Notes: generated from the letters alone by a model not told the origin. A stretch of 64,000 nt of DNA from Cryptomeria japonica (GCF_030272615.1 NC_081411.1:831686160-831750159), one strand, 5' to 3'; counted from the first letter of the stretch, positions 31,947 through 46,300 are shown. A program made the numbers and translations.

Positions 31947-33299
31947 ATGCTTGACCGCTTGAGGAGATCTGAAATGGAAACCTTTGATCTTAAGAAGGAT
32001 AGTCTGAGATTTGATGGAACAAATTACACTCTTTGGAAGAACCGGATGGAATGTCACTTGAGATGCTTCGATGAAGACTATAATTGGAAGATTACTAGGA
32101 ATGTGTTTAATGTTCCTCTGAATGGTCCTACAACTCCGGATGCGATAAAGCAAGCTGAATTCAATATTAGAGCTAAGGAAGAATTGTTAAGTGTCTTGTC
32201 TGATTCTGAGATGACTAATGTAATGGATTTGCAGACTGCTCATGAAATCTGAAAGAAGCTAGAGACTTTGTATGAAGGTGACAACCATGTGAAAGTTGCT
32301 AAGTTGTAGAGCTTGAAGGGAAAGCATGAGATGCTAAAGATGGACGAAGATGAAAACATTACCTCCTTTATGCAGAAAGTGAATGAGCTTGTGTGAATAT
32401 TAGATGTGCTAGTGGAGTGCTGGAAGAATTTGAAATTGTAGCAAAAGTGTTGAGATCCTTGCCTCTTGATTACAAGCACAAGGTTGTTGCTATTGAGGAG
32501 ATCCGGACGATGACAAATGTGACTAGAGACATGTTGATTGGGAAGCTTGCTGCTTTTGAGTTGAACAAATTTGGTGAATCTCTTGCTTATTCAAAATTTG
32601 CATTCAAAGCTACTGTTTTTCGGGAAGTAGAAATATGATCCAGGTGAAAGCTCTACAAGGGTGTCTAGATATGAGAAGGAGATGGGAGAACTTGAAGAAG
32701 AAGAAAGAGAGCTTGAAAAGCTTGAAGCCCTGATTGCCAGGAGATTGCCTAAAGGTGTTGGTAATTATGAAGGGAAGTTGCCTCTTAAATGTTTTTCATG
32801 CAATAGGATAGGACATTTTGCCTCAAGGTGCCCAGAAAGAGTTTCTAAGAAGCCATTAAAGCCATACAAGCCTAAATATCAGAAGAAGTGTTATTTTGAT
32901 ACTGATGAAGGTGTGACAAATGATGAATCTGATAAGGGAAATTCAAGAGACGAGTGGGTGTTCATTGCTATCAAGGAAGATGATCCGGTGACTGTTGATT
33001 CTACTAGTTGCATTATTGAAGAGAAAGATTTGGCTGTTAAAGTTAAAGAAAAAGATGAATGGGTTATTGACAGTGGTTGCTCTCATGACATGATAGGTGA
33101 TAAGAGTAAGTTTGTGAATATGGAAAAGTATGATGGTGGTGTAGTAAGATTTGGAGATGACAAAGCTAGTATAATCCATGGTAGAGGTTCCATTTCTCTT
33201 GATGTTAATCATAACACTGATGATGTCTTATATGTTGAAGGTCTAAAGCATAATATTTTGAGTGTTGGACAAATGGTTGACATGGGTTATGATTTGTAA
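31947..33299 (+). pseudogene. Copia gag and protease, broken
   Basis: A gag N-terminus with LRFDGTNYTLWKNRMECHL is followed by TGA at 32250, a frame change near 32390 and another short gap near 32640. The last frame carries the nucleocapsid zinc knuckle CFSCNRIGHFASRC (CX2CX4HX4C) near 32792-32833 and the protease WVIDSGCSHDM with catalytic DSG near 33067. A stop at 33297 ends it. The proteins form the particle and mature the polyprotein. Confidence 0.85.
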
Positions 33300-33320
33300 G
33301 TCAAGAATGGAAAATGTAAG

Positions 33321-34304
33321 ATGTTGAGTAGCTCTGAAATTGAGATTGCATCAGGTACAAAGATTAAAGGTAATATCTTTCAATTGAATATTGGTGGTAA
33401 AAGTTGTTTGATTGCTCAAATTGATGAAAGTTGGTTATGGAATAGAAGGATGTGTCATGTAAATTTTGACCACATGGTTAAGATAAGTTCCACTCAAGAT
33501 GTAAGAGATCCGCCTAAGATTGTTAAGCCTTCTAGCTCAGTATGTAAGGAATGTCAATTAGGGAAGCAGGCAAGAGTTCCTTTCAAAAGAAAATAGTATA
33601 CTTCTAATGGAATATTGGATCTTGTACATACTGATTTGTGTGGTCCTTCTAGAGTGAGAAGCTTGCAGGTTGGCAGGTATTTCATGTTGCTGATTGATGA
33701 CTATTCAAGGATGATGTGGGTTACTTTATTAAGGGAGAAGTTTGAAGCCTTGGAGAAGTTCAAATTTTTCAAATCTATGGTTGAAACTAAGATTGGATTG
33801 AAGTTGAAGTGTTTGAGATCTGACAGAGGTGGTGAATTCACTTCCGGTGAGTTCAATTCTTTTTGTGAAGAACATGGGGTGAAGAGACAATTATCTGATG
33901 CACAGATCGCTCAGCATAATGGTGTTGTGGAGAGGAAGAACAAAACAATTCAAGAAGCTACTAGAACGATTATGACTGAAGGAAATGTTCCACATATCTA
34001 TTGGAGAGAATCTTTGAGTACTGTTGTGCACACTTTCAAGCGGGTCCATATCAAAGGTGATACTGATAAGACTCCTTATGAGTTATGGTTTGGTCATGTT
34101 CCTACAGTTAGATATTTCAGAATTTTTGGGAGTAAATGTTATATGAGAAGAGATGAAGATCTAGGGAATTTTGATGCTAGATGTGATGAAGAAATTTTTC
34201 TTGGTTATTCTACAAAGAGAAAGGCCTACCAGTGTTATAATAAGAGATTGAGAGATATAGTTGAGAGTGCTAATGTGAAAGTTGATAAAGGAAATAAGTA
34301 TTAG
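33321..34304 (+). pseudogene. Copia integrase, broken
   Basis: The pre-integrase zinc region (WLWNRRMCHVN, then CKECQLGKQ) is followed by a TAG at 33594-33596. The core then has Asp in DLCGPSR, Asp in SDRGGEFTS and Glu in VVERKNK, so the DDE triad is kept. A TAG at 34302 and later stops precede the RT part. Confidence 0.85.
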
Positions 34305-34364
34305 ACCAAATGCTCCATATATGATTCATATGATTAGGATGTTAGTTCAGATAAAGGAAAGAAA

Positions 34365-35952
34365 GTGCAGATCCATAATCAAATTCAGATTGCTCCAGAA
34401 AAGCCTAAGAATGAAGAAGGTACAAGTGCTAATGTAAAAGAAAGAGCTCAAGAGTCTGAAAATCAGGAAAATCCTAAGACTCCCAGGTATGTAAGGTTGA
34501 ATCATTTAGAGAATCAGATCATAGGAGATAAGAATATAGGTGTGATGACTAGGAGAAGGATTGCTGAAGAGTATTGCTTGATTTCTAAGATTGAACCTAA
34601 GCATGTTGACAAAGCTTGCAAAGATGAAAATTGGGTTAAAGCAATGGAAAATAATTGAACTAGATTGAAAAGAAAAATACATAGATTCTTGTTCCCAAAT
34701 CTAAGGATAAAAATGTAATTGGAACTAAAGGGGTGTTTCAGAATAAATTGGATGAAAAAGACGAAGTTGTTAGAAATAAAGCAAGACTTGTGTGTAAGGG
34801 TTATTCTTAGATGGAAGGTATTGATTTTGAGGAGACTTTTGTTCTGGTAGCTAGAATTGAAGCTGTTAGGTTATTTATTGCTAATGTTGTTTACAAAGAT
34901 TTCAAAGTGTATCAGATGGATGTCAAGTCAACCTTTCTTAATGGTGAGCTGGAAGAAGAAGTTTATATTGAGCAACCAGATGGTTTTCAATTGACAAATC
35001 AAAAATATATGGTTTGCAGGTTAAGGAAAGCATTGTATGGACTAAAGCAAGCCCCAAGAGCTTGGTATGCCAGATTGGATAAGTATTTGATGAAGCTTGA
35101 ATTCAATAAAGGTATTGATAACAATAATTTGTACTTCAAGATTCATAATGATATCATCTTAATTGTTGAAGTATTTGTTGATGATATTATTTTTGGTGGA
35201 AATGATGGTTTGTCCAAGAAGTTTGCCGATGATATGCAAAATGAGTTTGAGATGTCTATGATTGGTGAAATGAAATTATTTTTGGGATTGCAAATAACTT
35301 AGTTGGATAAAGGTACTTTTATATCTCAATCTAAGTATGTGAAGGAATTGTTGAAGAAATTTGGTTTAGATTATTCAAAGCCAGTTGGTACACCTATGGT
35401 GATCGGATGTAAGTTGACAAAGGATGATGACTCTCCGAAAGCAAATCAGACTAGATGCAGATCTATGATTAGTGGATTGTTGTATTTGACTCATAATAGA
35501 TCAGATATTATGAATGTTGTGTGTCTTGTTGCTAGATTTCAAGCTCATCCTAAGGAATCTCATGTTGTTGCTGTTAAAAGAATTTTTAGATATTTGAAAG
35601 GGACAATTGATTTTGGTTTGTGGTATCCTAGAGATGATGACTTTACTTTGAGTGTTTTTCTTGGTGCTGGTTGGGCAAGTGATGTTGATGACATAAAGAG
35701 TACTAGTGGTGGTGCATTTTTTTTGGGTAAGAAGTTAGTTTCATGGATGGGTAAGAAGCAGAATGCTATCTCTTTATCTACTGCAAAAGCTGAATACATT
35801 GCTGCTGCTAGCAATTGTACTCAGGTGATGTGGATGAAGCAGACATTGAAGGATATCAGAGTTGTTTTTGATGAGCCTATTGCTATATACTGTGACAATT
35901 CAAGTGCTATCAACATTTCTAAGAATGCGGTGCTGCATTCAAAGACCAACCC
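34365..35952 (+). pseudogene. Copia RT and RNase H, broken and truncated
   Basis: RT motifs [40 protein letters not shown] and FVDDIIFGG (the FVDD active site) are present. A TAG at 35300 splits RT. RNase H reads FLGAGWAS where the family has TDADWAG, so its first catalytic Asp is lost; STSGGAFFLG, EYIAAA and CDNSSAI remain. The open frame runs on to 36127 but is unrelated after about 35952. Confidence 0.85.
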
Positions 35953-38900
35953 TATTATCACACTTTTATTTTTGGGAGTGAAAACAAGTCCTCTTGTGAA
36001 CACCTTGACTTCAATAAAAAAATTGTATGCTCTGACTTGTCACAACTTACAATGTTTTACCAAAAAATACATATGGTTGCATTTCGCTTGGGTAAAAACA
36101 ACTTGGCATCCTTCTGTGAAATATTAGCTGCATGCTTTTACTTTCCTCGTAAGATGAAAATACATTTACTGTTACTCATTTGGCTTGATTTATCTTCCTT
36201 TTGCTTGCCTGGCATTTTTTAAGTGAAATATTTTTCAATAACACTCTCAAGTCTTCCCCATTTAACTATGTTTTTACTCAAACCAACCTCTCATACATCT
36301 TACCTCTCTGTATTGCAATTCTTTGTTTTCATTTATTAAAAACTTGCTTCTACAACATCAATTCTCCTCACCCTGCATGTAAGATTTCTTTGAAAGCTTT
36401 GAATGCCCTTTTTACCAAATCTATTTTATGTGAATCCATTTTGCATACCCTTCAATCAATGTAATCTTAACTTCACATCTCTTTGAGGCATTTTATTAGT
36501 ACACACACTTCGCATTGATTTTATATTCTGCACACATTTTCTATTATGTGCGACTCATGTGCTCATCGCATTCTTGAGACAACACTTCTTTGATGCGTGC
36601 TGATAAATACATCGCCCTATGCTTTATTTCACATTCTCCACTCATCTCTGGTAATTACAACTTTAACATTTGACAAAATTCTTCTATCCCATGCTTTGAG
36701 ATATACACATTTATACTATTGAAAGTTCCCCATATTAGCGCAAGCAATGAGAAATGCTAGGCAAGTCGTGGAAGATAGGCTTTACATCACCATTTGCATT
36801 TGTTTGAAAGTTTTCAAAAATCTAACCAACAGATCCATATCGTGCATATTATGCAATCATCGCCTTCATGAGACGACCTCCATTTGAGGCATTTTTCAAA
36901 ACACTTAGATGCCATGTCAATCTTTCGCCTGCCAAATGCATTTATTTTAAAGCTTCTAAAGCTTTATCAACAAATACATTTTGTGTACATCCTGCAAAAG
37001 ATGCTGGGAATGTTGTGGAGCTTGGTGATAAACCCGCCATTGCATTTGCTTGGGGTTTCTAAAACTTTATCAGATGCAAACACTGCCATGAGACCACACA
37101 TTTTATTTGGAACAAATTCAGAACCCTAGCCTCTCTCAATACTTAAGGGCAAACTTATCATTTACTTGGGCCTTGCTGAGGTATATTTTTCGCTTTGTCA
37201 ATCTCTTGAGGTGTTAATTTTGCATCATCAATTCTACAAGTATAACCAAAGCTTAATGAGGCAAGTTGGGTCCCTTGTGGGCCCGACTTAAAATTTTTCA
37301 TTCTTAGCCCTTAAACTAGCATGAAACCACCTGAACATTCATTTGGAGCAAAAATGTGCAGAATTAAATCAGTGAAACTTGATTTTTTAACCACTTTGCA
37401 AAATGATCAAAACAAGCTTGGAGCCTCTGAAAACCATCTTAAAAAAACTAACCAAATGATCAAATGAGACCATGGCAATTGGCGAGCAATTGGCGAGCTC
37501 ATGGACTGCTAGATAAACTGTGAACCATACTGCAAAGTGGATTTGCATAACACTTCTTGAGGTGCAAGCTATTAAACCTCAAAGTTGACTACTCATTTGT
37601 TATTGCACTGGAGCCTGTCAAAATCCTCTTCAAACCCTGTTTCAAATCCACTTTGAAAAAATAGCAAATGACATCATGAGGGTATGGAACCTTGCACAAT
37701 GGACCATTGAACTACAAAGAGTTCAATGAACTAGTTGGTTTGATGTGCAGGTCGCTGAGCTGAGAAATAAAAATTAAAATCCAGGGCAACTTTATTCAAT
37801 TTTAACATTGATTTTGCCAATAAAACTGAATAATTTGCATTCCATCTTGACCTAGAAAAGACATCAAACGAAGTTCCGGGGTCTTACCAACTGACACATA
37901 GGCTCTTTTAGATACATGGAGTCACAAAAAAATATGAGCTTGGTGAAATAATAATCTAGATGCAAGTTATGAATGCTCAAAGTGAGCTCTCTTGAAAATT
38001 TTTTACAGTGCAATCTACAAAACATGACAAATTGCAAATGGTTTGGGCTTGGCAGATATGTCAAACGAGGTCCTAGGAATATGCAATCAGACTCAAGGGT
38101 ACACACATATGCAGGGAATATCACGACAAGAGGTTCATCATGAAAATAAACTGGGTGCAAGATGCAAGTCTCTAAAGTAGGCTACTCAAGACTTTTCTGA
38201 TAATGTGCACACAGTGAAACCTTGTTGACCTCTCAAATCAAGTGCTTGAAAAATGTGTCCAAATTGATCACGAGAAGCTTTCACTTGATCAATATGCTTA
38301 CTGATAATTGAAGAACATAATCCCAAAGGCATTTTGTATAAAATTCATCTAGCTCCAACTTGTAGCTCTCCAAAGTGAGCTACTTAGGAAAGTTTTTTGT
38401 TTTTTTTAAGGGGTACCTTTGAGTGCTACAACTAATTTTCATTCATAGACACTTTAAATTTCTCTCAAATTTGATGGTGCCAACAAGTATACTTTACAAA
38501 CATATGACCAATACAAATGTTGGGTTAGCATCGTGTACATGATTACAACCGTTCCATCACCAATCCATTGCATAGATACACATAGATAAACTATATATTA
38601 AATAGGTCCCAAAAATATAATAATGCTCAAGCATCATAATAAATCATGGTATGACAAGTCATAGAATGGTTGGGCCTTACAATTTCTAAGCAACTTATAG
38701 TTTGTGCTTATTTTGATTACGAGGAAAGGGCTACTCGTTGCATATATTCATTGTTTTATAGGTTTTTATGAGTGCTCAAAGGGATACCTTTTGTGTCAAC
38801 TAAGAACGTCCATATACTTTAAAATAAATGCTAATGATAGACTCACATGCACATCAAAGTGAGAGAAAAATGTTATGATGCACTTTGTATACCCATGCTA

Positions 38901-40166
38901 TTTCTCATTTAGTTTTGTGCACTTGTATTCATTCTACCTCAAAATTGTCATTTAAGCCTAATATTCATTTTTAATTAGCTCAATATTGACTGAATTCAAT
39001 TTCCTAGTGTGCAAAAATGGAGTAAAAATTTAAAATTTAAACCCCAAGTTTTCTCCCCACTTAACTTAATACATGTGTGTGATATGTTTCTATGTCATTC
39101 ATGGTTTCAAAGATAATTCAATGTACAATTAATTCATATGTAACTAAATGCAAAAAAATAAATTAGAATCAATTTTGATTTCTAAATGGAAATAAATAAT
39201 TCAATTAATTACATTATCATATAGGTCATCCACATGTATGTGTATGTTTCCTTTGATATTTTTTTAGGGTTGTTGTTTCCAACCTGTAAAAGGGGTTTAG
39301 CATTGGAGAAATCATTCACTCATCAAGCTGACAACTCTTGAAAGATATTCTTAGGAACTACGTTGAAAATTTAACCACTAGGAAGATGAATATGCATAAG
39401 GTTTCAAACATACAATTTGATAAATCAATTTGATGCATCATAGTATTATACATTAGATCAAGTCCACACCACTTGGAATAGACCCTACAAAAATTAACAT
39501 CAAATTATAAATGATTCTATGACTATATGGATTATAACACATTCAATAGATTGGGAGTATTAATTACTAGATATGCGACAAATAAATTTAACATGACATC
39601 AAAATGACGTCTTCATGATGGGTTATAGAGCCTAGTGCCCTAATCCCCACATTTTAAGTTTTGTACATTATTATAACCATAAAACCAAACTATAAATCTT
39701 AAAGTTTTATTATTATTTAATGTTTCTGTAAATAAATTGTAGTAAAAACATGTCATTTTTATTACAATTATAAAATTGAAGGATACATTTTTTTGATGAA
39801 TAGGTGCGTTAGATTCTATTAAATAGTAATAAAAGTACACATTCACAATAAAATAGGTTGGGTAGATACAAGATCATGCCCCATAGTTAGATGGGTAGTG
39901 CCCAAAAATCTTATAACAACATATCAAAGAAAGGCCACTTAAGTGGCGAGAGCAACTCCAATCGAAGGAGGTAGATCATCTTGATCATTTGGTTTACCCC
40001 ATACATCAATAGAGTCCAAGGTGGCATCAGGAATGATACATTTTGAAAAATTAATAGACTAATTAATAAGAAAAAAGAAAATTCTTCCAACATTAGCTAG
40101 TTAAGTGGTCATATTAGGAAGACTCTTTTGCATCCATAAACCTTACAATAATAGATGAGAGATTAT
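35953..40166. other. Intergenic repeat debris downstream of the LOR gene
   Basis: No gene recognised. Contains a degenerate periodic unit of about 198 bp (marker CAAAGTGAGCTACTC-like at 37580, 37978, 38173, 38371). The final part before 40166 is the 3' untranslated flank of the LOR gene; no clear polyadenylation site was identified. Confidence 0.45.
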
Positions 40167-40313
40167 CTATTCTTCATCATGGCGGTCTTTATTGATCTCA
40201 TCAAGAATTATTATAAGAGCAATTATGAAAGCATAATCTACTCCAGGTTGCACCAACACTGCAAATGTATCCTTTCCTAACAACACATTTGTTATCGTAT
40301 ATCTCCTCTTCAT
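40167..40313 (-). CDS. LOR gene exon 3 (48 codons and stop)
   Basis: Acceptor GGATGCATCAG before 40313; stop TAG at 40169-40167. Encodes the C-terminal strands (RRYTITNVLLGKDTF, then QPGVDYAFIIALIIILDEIN). It is too short to stand out as an ORF and lies 12 kb from exon 2. It is identified by its fit to the LOR C-terminus and phase-0 acceptor. Confidence 0.88.
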   Translation of the reverse strand: MKRRYTITNVLLGKDTFAVLVQPGVDYAFIIALIIILDEINKDRHDEE

Positions 40314-43300
40314 CTGATGCATCCAACACACAATAATAAAAAAATCATTAATTATTAAAACACAAGCAAAATTACTAAATCAATTAGCTTTTTTTGTTGG
40401 AATTAAATATAAATTTTATATAAGTTTTAAAAAGTTGGCATATAAACAAAAAATAACAAGCTATTCTCGTAATTTTTGTTAAAAGTGTTGGACTAGGATT
40501 TGAGGAAGTAAAAGGAGATTCTAAAGGATCTAAATAATACAAACATAGTTATTATCTTGAAGACTATGAAATGTGATTCCTTTATATACTTCAATCTATC
40601 TCCCTATGCAACACTATTACAAATTTGTCTCTAAGGTAATGGTGAATCAACTGTTAGTTCTCATCTATATCATTTCCATTGAGCGAAGCAACTTCATTGC
40701 TAGTAGGAACATTTTAGATGGAATCAACACAATCAATGAAGCCATCCATTCAATTGTCAATACTAGAACCAAAAGAGCGTGTTGATAAGATTGGACATAC
40801 ACAATGCTTATGATTAGGTAAATTGGCTATTCTTGATGAGAATTATGAAGAAATTTGGATTTGAGCTAGGATGACTTGAGTGGATTTATAATTTTATTTC
40901 TTCTTCTAGCTTCTCAATTTTACTCAATGGGAACCCTTGTGGTTTCTTCAAAGAAACTAGAGGTTTATGGAAAGAGTACCCACTCTCCCTTTTTCTCTTT
41001 GTGATTATGGTATAATCTCTATGGAGTGCTGTCAAAATGAAGGCTTCCTTGGGCAAATGGTTAGGCATCTAGATAACAAGGAGTTTGGACCCCATAACCC
41101 ACCAATAGTTTGTAAATGACACTATTCTTTATGAAAAAGGTGTAAATGGATGAGATTATCAAGACCAAAGCCACCTTAGGTAGTTATATTTCCTCCTTAG
41201 GTCAGACCATTAATAGTGAGAATTCATAAATTTTCTTTTTTCACACAAGGCAAGTGGCCTAAAGGAGGTTTGCTCATTGTTTGGGGTTTAATATTGACTC
41301 TATTTTGAGTAATTACTTTGGTGTTCTTTTTTCCAAAGATTTTTTTAGTATTGGGCTATGGAATTATACTATTGGAATATGTATCACAAAATAAGAGGCA
41401 TGTAAAGGCCAATGGCTATCATTGGCTACTAGGATTATAGTGATAAAATTTTATTATTATTAGTGATTCCTATTTACTTAATGTCTTGCCTCCAACTTAC
41501 AAAGAATGATGCAGGTGACTTAGATGGATCATGGAAATGCTTTATGTGAAGGTTCCAATAAGATCAAGAGGGTGTCATTAGTTAACTAGGACTTGGTAAG
41601 AATAAGTAAGTTGGAATGAGCCACAAGCATTTGCACTCTAAACGCAACATTGTGCTAAGCACAAAGCTAGTATGTCATATGTTCAACAATCCAAATTCTA
41701 AATGGTGCAAAGTTCTACAAGAGAAATATATAGATAAAAGGGACTTGAGAAGAATCCTTATTGCTGCTAGTCCTCCAAATAGATCTCATATTTAGGATTT
41801 TATGATGCCATATAGACATGTGATTATAGATAATCTATCTTGGGTCATTAATGATGGTAATTATGCTAATTTATAAATTGATTCTTGGAGTAGTTTTGAG
41901 CCCTTCTCAGAGATCATGAAATTAAATGAGTGCACGAATATTATGGTGGATATTTGAGGTGAGAAGGTTGTATATTATGTTATTCAAAATTTCATGGATA
42001 ATGGTTTAGAGTAGGTGTGCAAGGACTTTAGTAGTGCTTCCATCTATACTTGAGCCAAAATCAAAATAGTGAAAAAGTTTTTCATTTCTAAAGCTTTTTT
42101 TAATCTCCAAACTTGATAAACTCATTTGACATGGACCTATGTGTGGTTGCTACAAAGTCAAACTAGGGTATCAAATCTAGAACCTACCCACCACTAATGT
42201 TTATTGACCTTTAGATCTTTCTTGGGGCATTGATCAATGTGTTGCCTCCTAAGGTGGGGACTTTTGTGTGGTTTACATTGTACAAGCATATCTTTATTGG
42301 TGGTAGGCCATGTGCCATTAGTATTATGGGTCCTTCAAGGTGTCCATTGTGTCTAAATGATGAAGAGTCAAGTTACCACTTGCCGCTTGTCCATATGCTT
42401 GTGTTTGCTCAAATTGGTTAATGTAGAGGTTAGGATGGGTAGGAACTCAATGAGATATTTTACACTTTTTAAAAATTAGCCACATCTTGAGAACAAAGCA
42501 ATTTGTGTGAGATTATGCTTGATAGGGCCTTCTATGATGTTTTTACAGTTATGGAAGGAATGAAACAAGATTTTTTTAATATGTTCATGCCTTCAAGTGC
42601 AATGTATGCATGGGAAAATGATCAAAATTGGCATTTGTGATTTTTTGAATGTCAAAGTAAGAAATTCTAATCACAAACATTTTGCTAGTTGGGACAGTCA
42701 TGTGATAAAGTCTTGGACTTTGTTAAAGATTCCCAATAATCTCTTCTTGAGCTTCTTTAAAGAATGTTCTATGGTAAGTAGAAGAATGGTAAAATGGATG
42801 GCTTCTTTGAGTGGAAGATTGAAAATGAATTTTGAGGGTGTTCAAGATAATTCTAGGGCCTCAAGTGAAGGTTGCATCATTCAGGATGAGATGGGATCCA
42901 TCATATGAGTAGTTTTAAAAAAGCTAATGCAAGGCATCAATAATGAAGTTGAGTTTGAAGCCTTATATGGAGGGTTGAAACTATGTAATTAATATGATAT
43001 TTGAATCATTGATATCGAAGGTGACTCTATGATCTATATAAACATGATAAAGTCAAGGAGTGTGATTAAATGGAAGTTAGAGAAAATAATCAAACTAATT
43101 TACAATTTTAATAGACAAATTCAACCTCGCATGTTTTTTGTGAGTCCAATATGAAAATCAATTATCTTGCAAATTACAAAATTGAGTAAGCCAAAGAGAT
43201 CATAGTATCCTCTAGAGATTTTTACAAGATTCTAGAGGTGGATAAGATTGTTGTACACATTTAGAGAACTAATTGAAGGGGATCTCGTGAAGATGGATTT

Positions 43301-46300
43301 ACCTAGGAGAGTTCATTATTGGTTGTTGTAGGATCAATCTGCATATTCCTATGACATTATTTTTACACAGTGAAAATGCTAAGGAGAGAGATATGAAATT
43401 TTTGGGCAAGGGAAATGGAGTGAAGGGTTATGATCAATGGGAGAATTTGTGGATGTTGAGGTGAGGAGATATCAAAGCAAGTCTAGAGATTATTCAATAT
43501 TATAAACCCCCATTGGAAGGAGCAATAATCTCAATGATTAGTAGGAAACTGTTTGAAGGCAAGCACATGGATGAATGACAATGCGATCTTTAAAGAATTT
43601 GTAATGAACTTCATAGATGTTTTTGGCAAGAAAATGTATGAAAAACTAATAGTAATCTTTATAGACAATTTTTTATTTTTTATAAACAATTTTTTAAAAT
43701 TAAATAATTTAATAGTGAAAGCTATTTTTTTTTAATTAATAAAAATAAGTAAAATTCTTACAATTCAAGGCAATAAAAATGAGGCAATTACATTACCGAC
43801 ACCCGCACTAAGTGGAGAATGTAATTTTGTTTATAATCTAATAAAATATTCTAGCTCCGACCTTTCACCGATAAAAATAAAAAATAAAAAATAAAATGAG
43901 ACAATTACATCTAGCTTTCTATATATAATTTAAAAAATAAATAAATAAAAAGTGATCATTAACTGCTTAAAACAATTCAATATTTCTGGACTGGCATGCA
44001 ATCAACACACTTTGTTTTTTTGATCGGTAAAGGCAGAGCCAGATTTGTATTAATTAGTTTTAAATACATAGGTTTGTCACTGAATTCCAAGACAATCAAA
44101 AAAGAAAGCCCCTGCACTTAGAGAGCACAGAGGTCCCTCCAAAATCTGAAAACCTTTAATCTTATGATTTAGCCATTTTTCTAAACCATAGAAGGTTTAA
44201 AAGTCTAGAGAAAGCAAACACACTATAAACATGTATGCCCGATTTTCAACAACCTAGGAACAAAGTTTTTGAATGCAAAATTGATATCTAATAAAAATAT
44301 ACATATATAATTGCATAACCAGTAATCAAAATGAGATATCCACATAAAGCCTAGCTTGGGGAGGGAATGCCAGGTTGTTGAAGTTGCTTCCTTGGATGGC
44401 CTCGACCTCTGCTTGCTGAAGAGCCCCGGCTACTACCCTTACTCCCACGACTACTGCTCGGGCTGCCTTTGCAACTCTGATTAGGTTTTGGCTCAGCTTC
44501 TACAGCAATCGAAGGCAGGAATCCATTCAACCTTGCAAATTGGAACATAATCTCCTCTTTCCCTTGAGCCCCTGGGTCTTTTCCTAAGAAACACCATTTG
44601 AGAAAGCTCAGCCCTGCACTAGCGAAAGCTCTGTGCCTATTCAATTCTTTACCCTTCAGGTCCAACAAGAAAGGGTAATAGTTGATAAGTGCTCCGTGGG
44701 CATTAAAGAGGATTCGGTCACTTGGTCTGGGCGCACCAGAGTCATGAAGGGCCTTGTTCAAAACTTCTTGAAGTTCTTGAAGAATTTCCACTGGGAAGAG
44801 TTCCCTGGTAAGATTCTAGACCATTTGCTTGGATAGCTTCTGGTCCAGCAAAGACGCCACGAATCTGGAAGAGATGCTGGTGTTATCTCTTGGGTATTTG
44901 TCTCTGCTCAAATGAGCACTACCCAGAATCAATTTGACAGCTAGAAGAATTAGAGGATCTGAATTGGTAAGGAGACGTTTGAGTCTCAAATCTGTAATTT
45001 TCCTGAAAGAAACCTAACGAGTAGAAGCCCTAAGGGAAATGGGGGTGTCTGCACCGAAACACGATTCAGGCCTGGGATAAACACTCATAATGAAGCCGAA
45101 CGGGGGTTCGGAAGACATGGTATCCAAGACCAAGGACATGCCAGAAGAAAAACCAGGGAAGAACCAGAGAATGTCGAGAGAGAAAATGTAGCGAGAAAGG
45201 GACGCTTCTACAGGAAGACGAGCACACAATTTGACAAGCAATAATGGGAATTAGAGAGCAATAAAAGATTGCTCGAAGGTGGCAGAAATTAAATGCCAAG
45301 TCAGACCAAATCTACTCAAGTGCGAAGGGAAAGATTATCTTGCAGACAACTCATGGAAAGGACTAGACGGCGACGTTCTCCAGCTGGAGCTGAGTGTGTC
45401 CCGGTTTTATGTTCCCGATTTGTCCTAAGCTAAGCCGGACCCACCTTGCGACGCAATGTTGGCTGAATGGTTTATTTGAAAAAGAAAGTGACTGTTGGGA
45501 TTAACCGCCAAAAGGAGGGTGGGTAAAGAATATTTAGATTTTCTTTTTGTAGTCCGCCAGTCTGCTGGCAAGCAGTGTCTCAAACATTTTCTGATCAAGT
45601 CTTAATGCCTTGCTCTATCTAAATTATCTGCTGGCTAACAGCCCTGAGACCACCAGTGAACAAAGGTGCCTTGAGCTGCAATTTTTGATAAGGCATCCGC
45701 CTTTACATTTGCTTCTCTGTAAATATGTTTTGCCTCGAAGTGTTCAAGCATGTCCAGGTTTTCTAGTATTCTTTCCAATAGTGATTGGAGCCTCCAATTG
45801 GGGGTTATCTTCTTCCTTATAGCATTAATTGCTATCTCTGAATCTCCTTCCACTGAGACATTTTTGATGCCATGGTTGATGCAGTCTTGCAAGCCTAATA
45901 GTAGAGCGGTAAACTCTGCTATGTTATTGGTGTCTGGAGGGATTGGTTTTGCCATTTTCCCAATGATTGCTCTTGTTTGATCTCTGATAACATAGTTTAT
46001 TCCGAAGGGGCCAGGGTTGCCTTTGGAAGCCCCATCAAAATTCAGTTTCACCCAATCTGGCTTCGGGGGAGACCAGATTGCATCTTTCCTTTTATTGGTT
46101 TTATGGCAGGAAAGTGAGGGGATAATGATTCCTTGCCAGTTTTGACTAGTTTTCTTATCCCATGAAGAGAAAACTTTAGACTGGTTCAGTACGAAGGCTA
46201 TTTTGCTATTGATTGAATCCACTATTGTCGATTCTATTGAGTTTAGGATTGATACTTGATTTCTAGCTTTGCCTTCAAATAGCCTGCGATTCTTTTCTTT

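Larger units (their letters stand above)
31836..35952 (+). mobile_element. Ty1/copia internal region, truncated, without intact LTRs
   Basis: The last 80 bp before the primer site match the end of the LTR at 57724-59063 (GATTCACC, TTGTTGCCAA). A degenerate primer site TGGCATTAGAGC lies at 31920-31931. Gag, protease, integrase, RT and RNase H follow. Similarity to the 59-63 kb copy stops within the RNase H region near 35952; the C-terminal end of pol, the polypurine tract and 3' LTR are absent. Confidence 0.8.

Noticed and set aside
38400-39900. Searched for additional exons or a second gene next to LOR exon 3
   Set aside because: Only short AT-rich frames; nothing with family resemblance or splice-site support.
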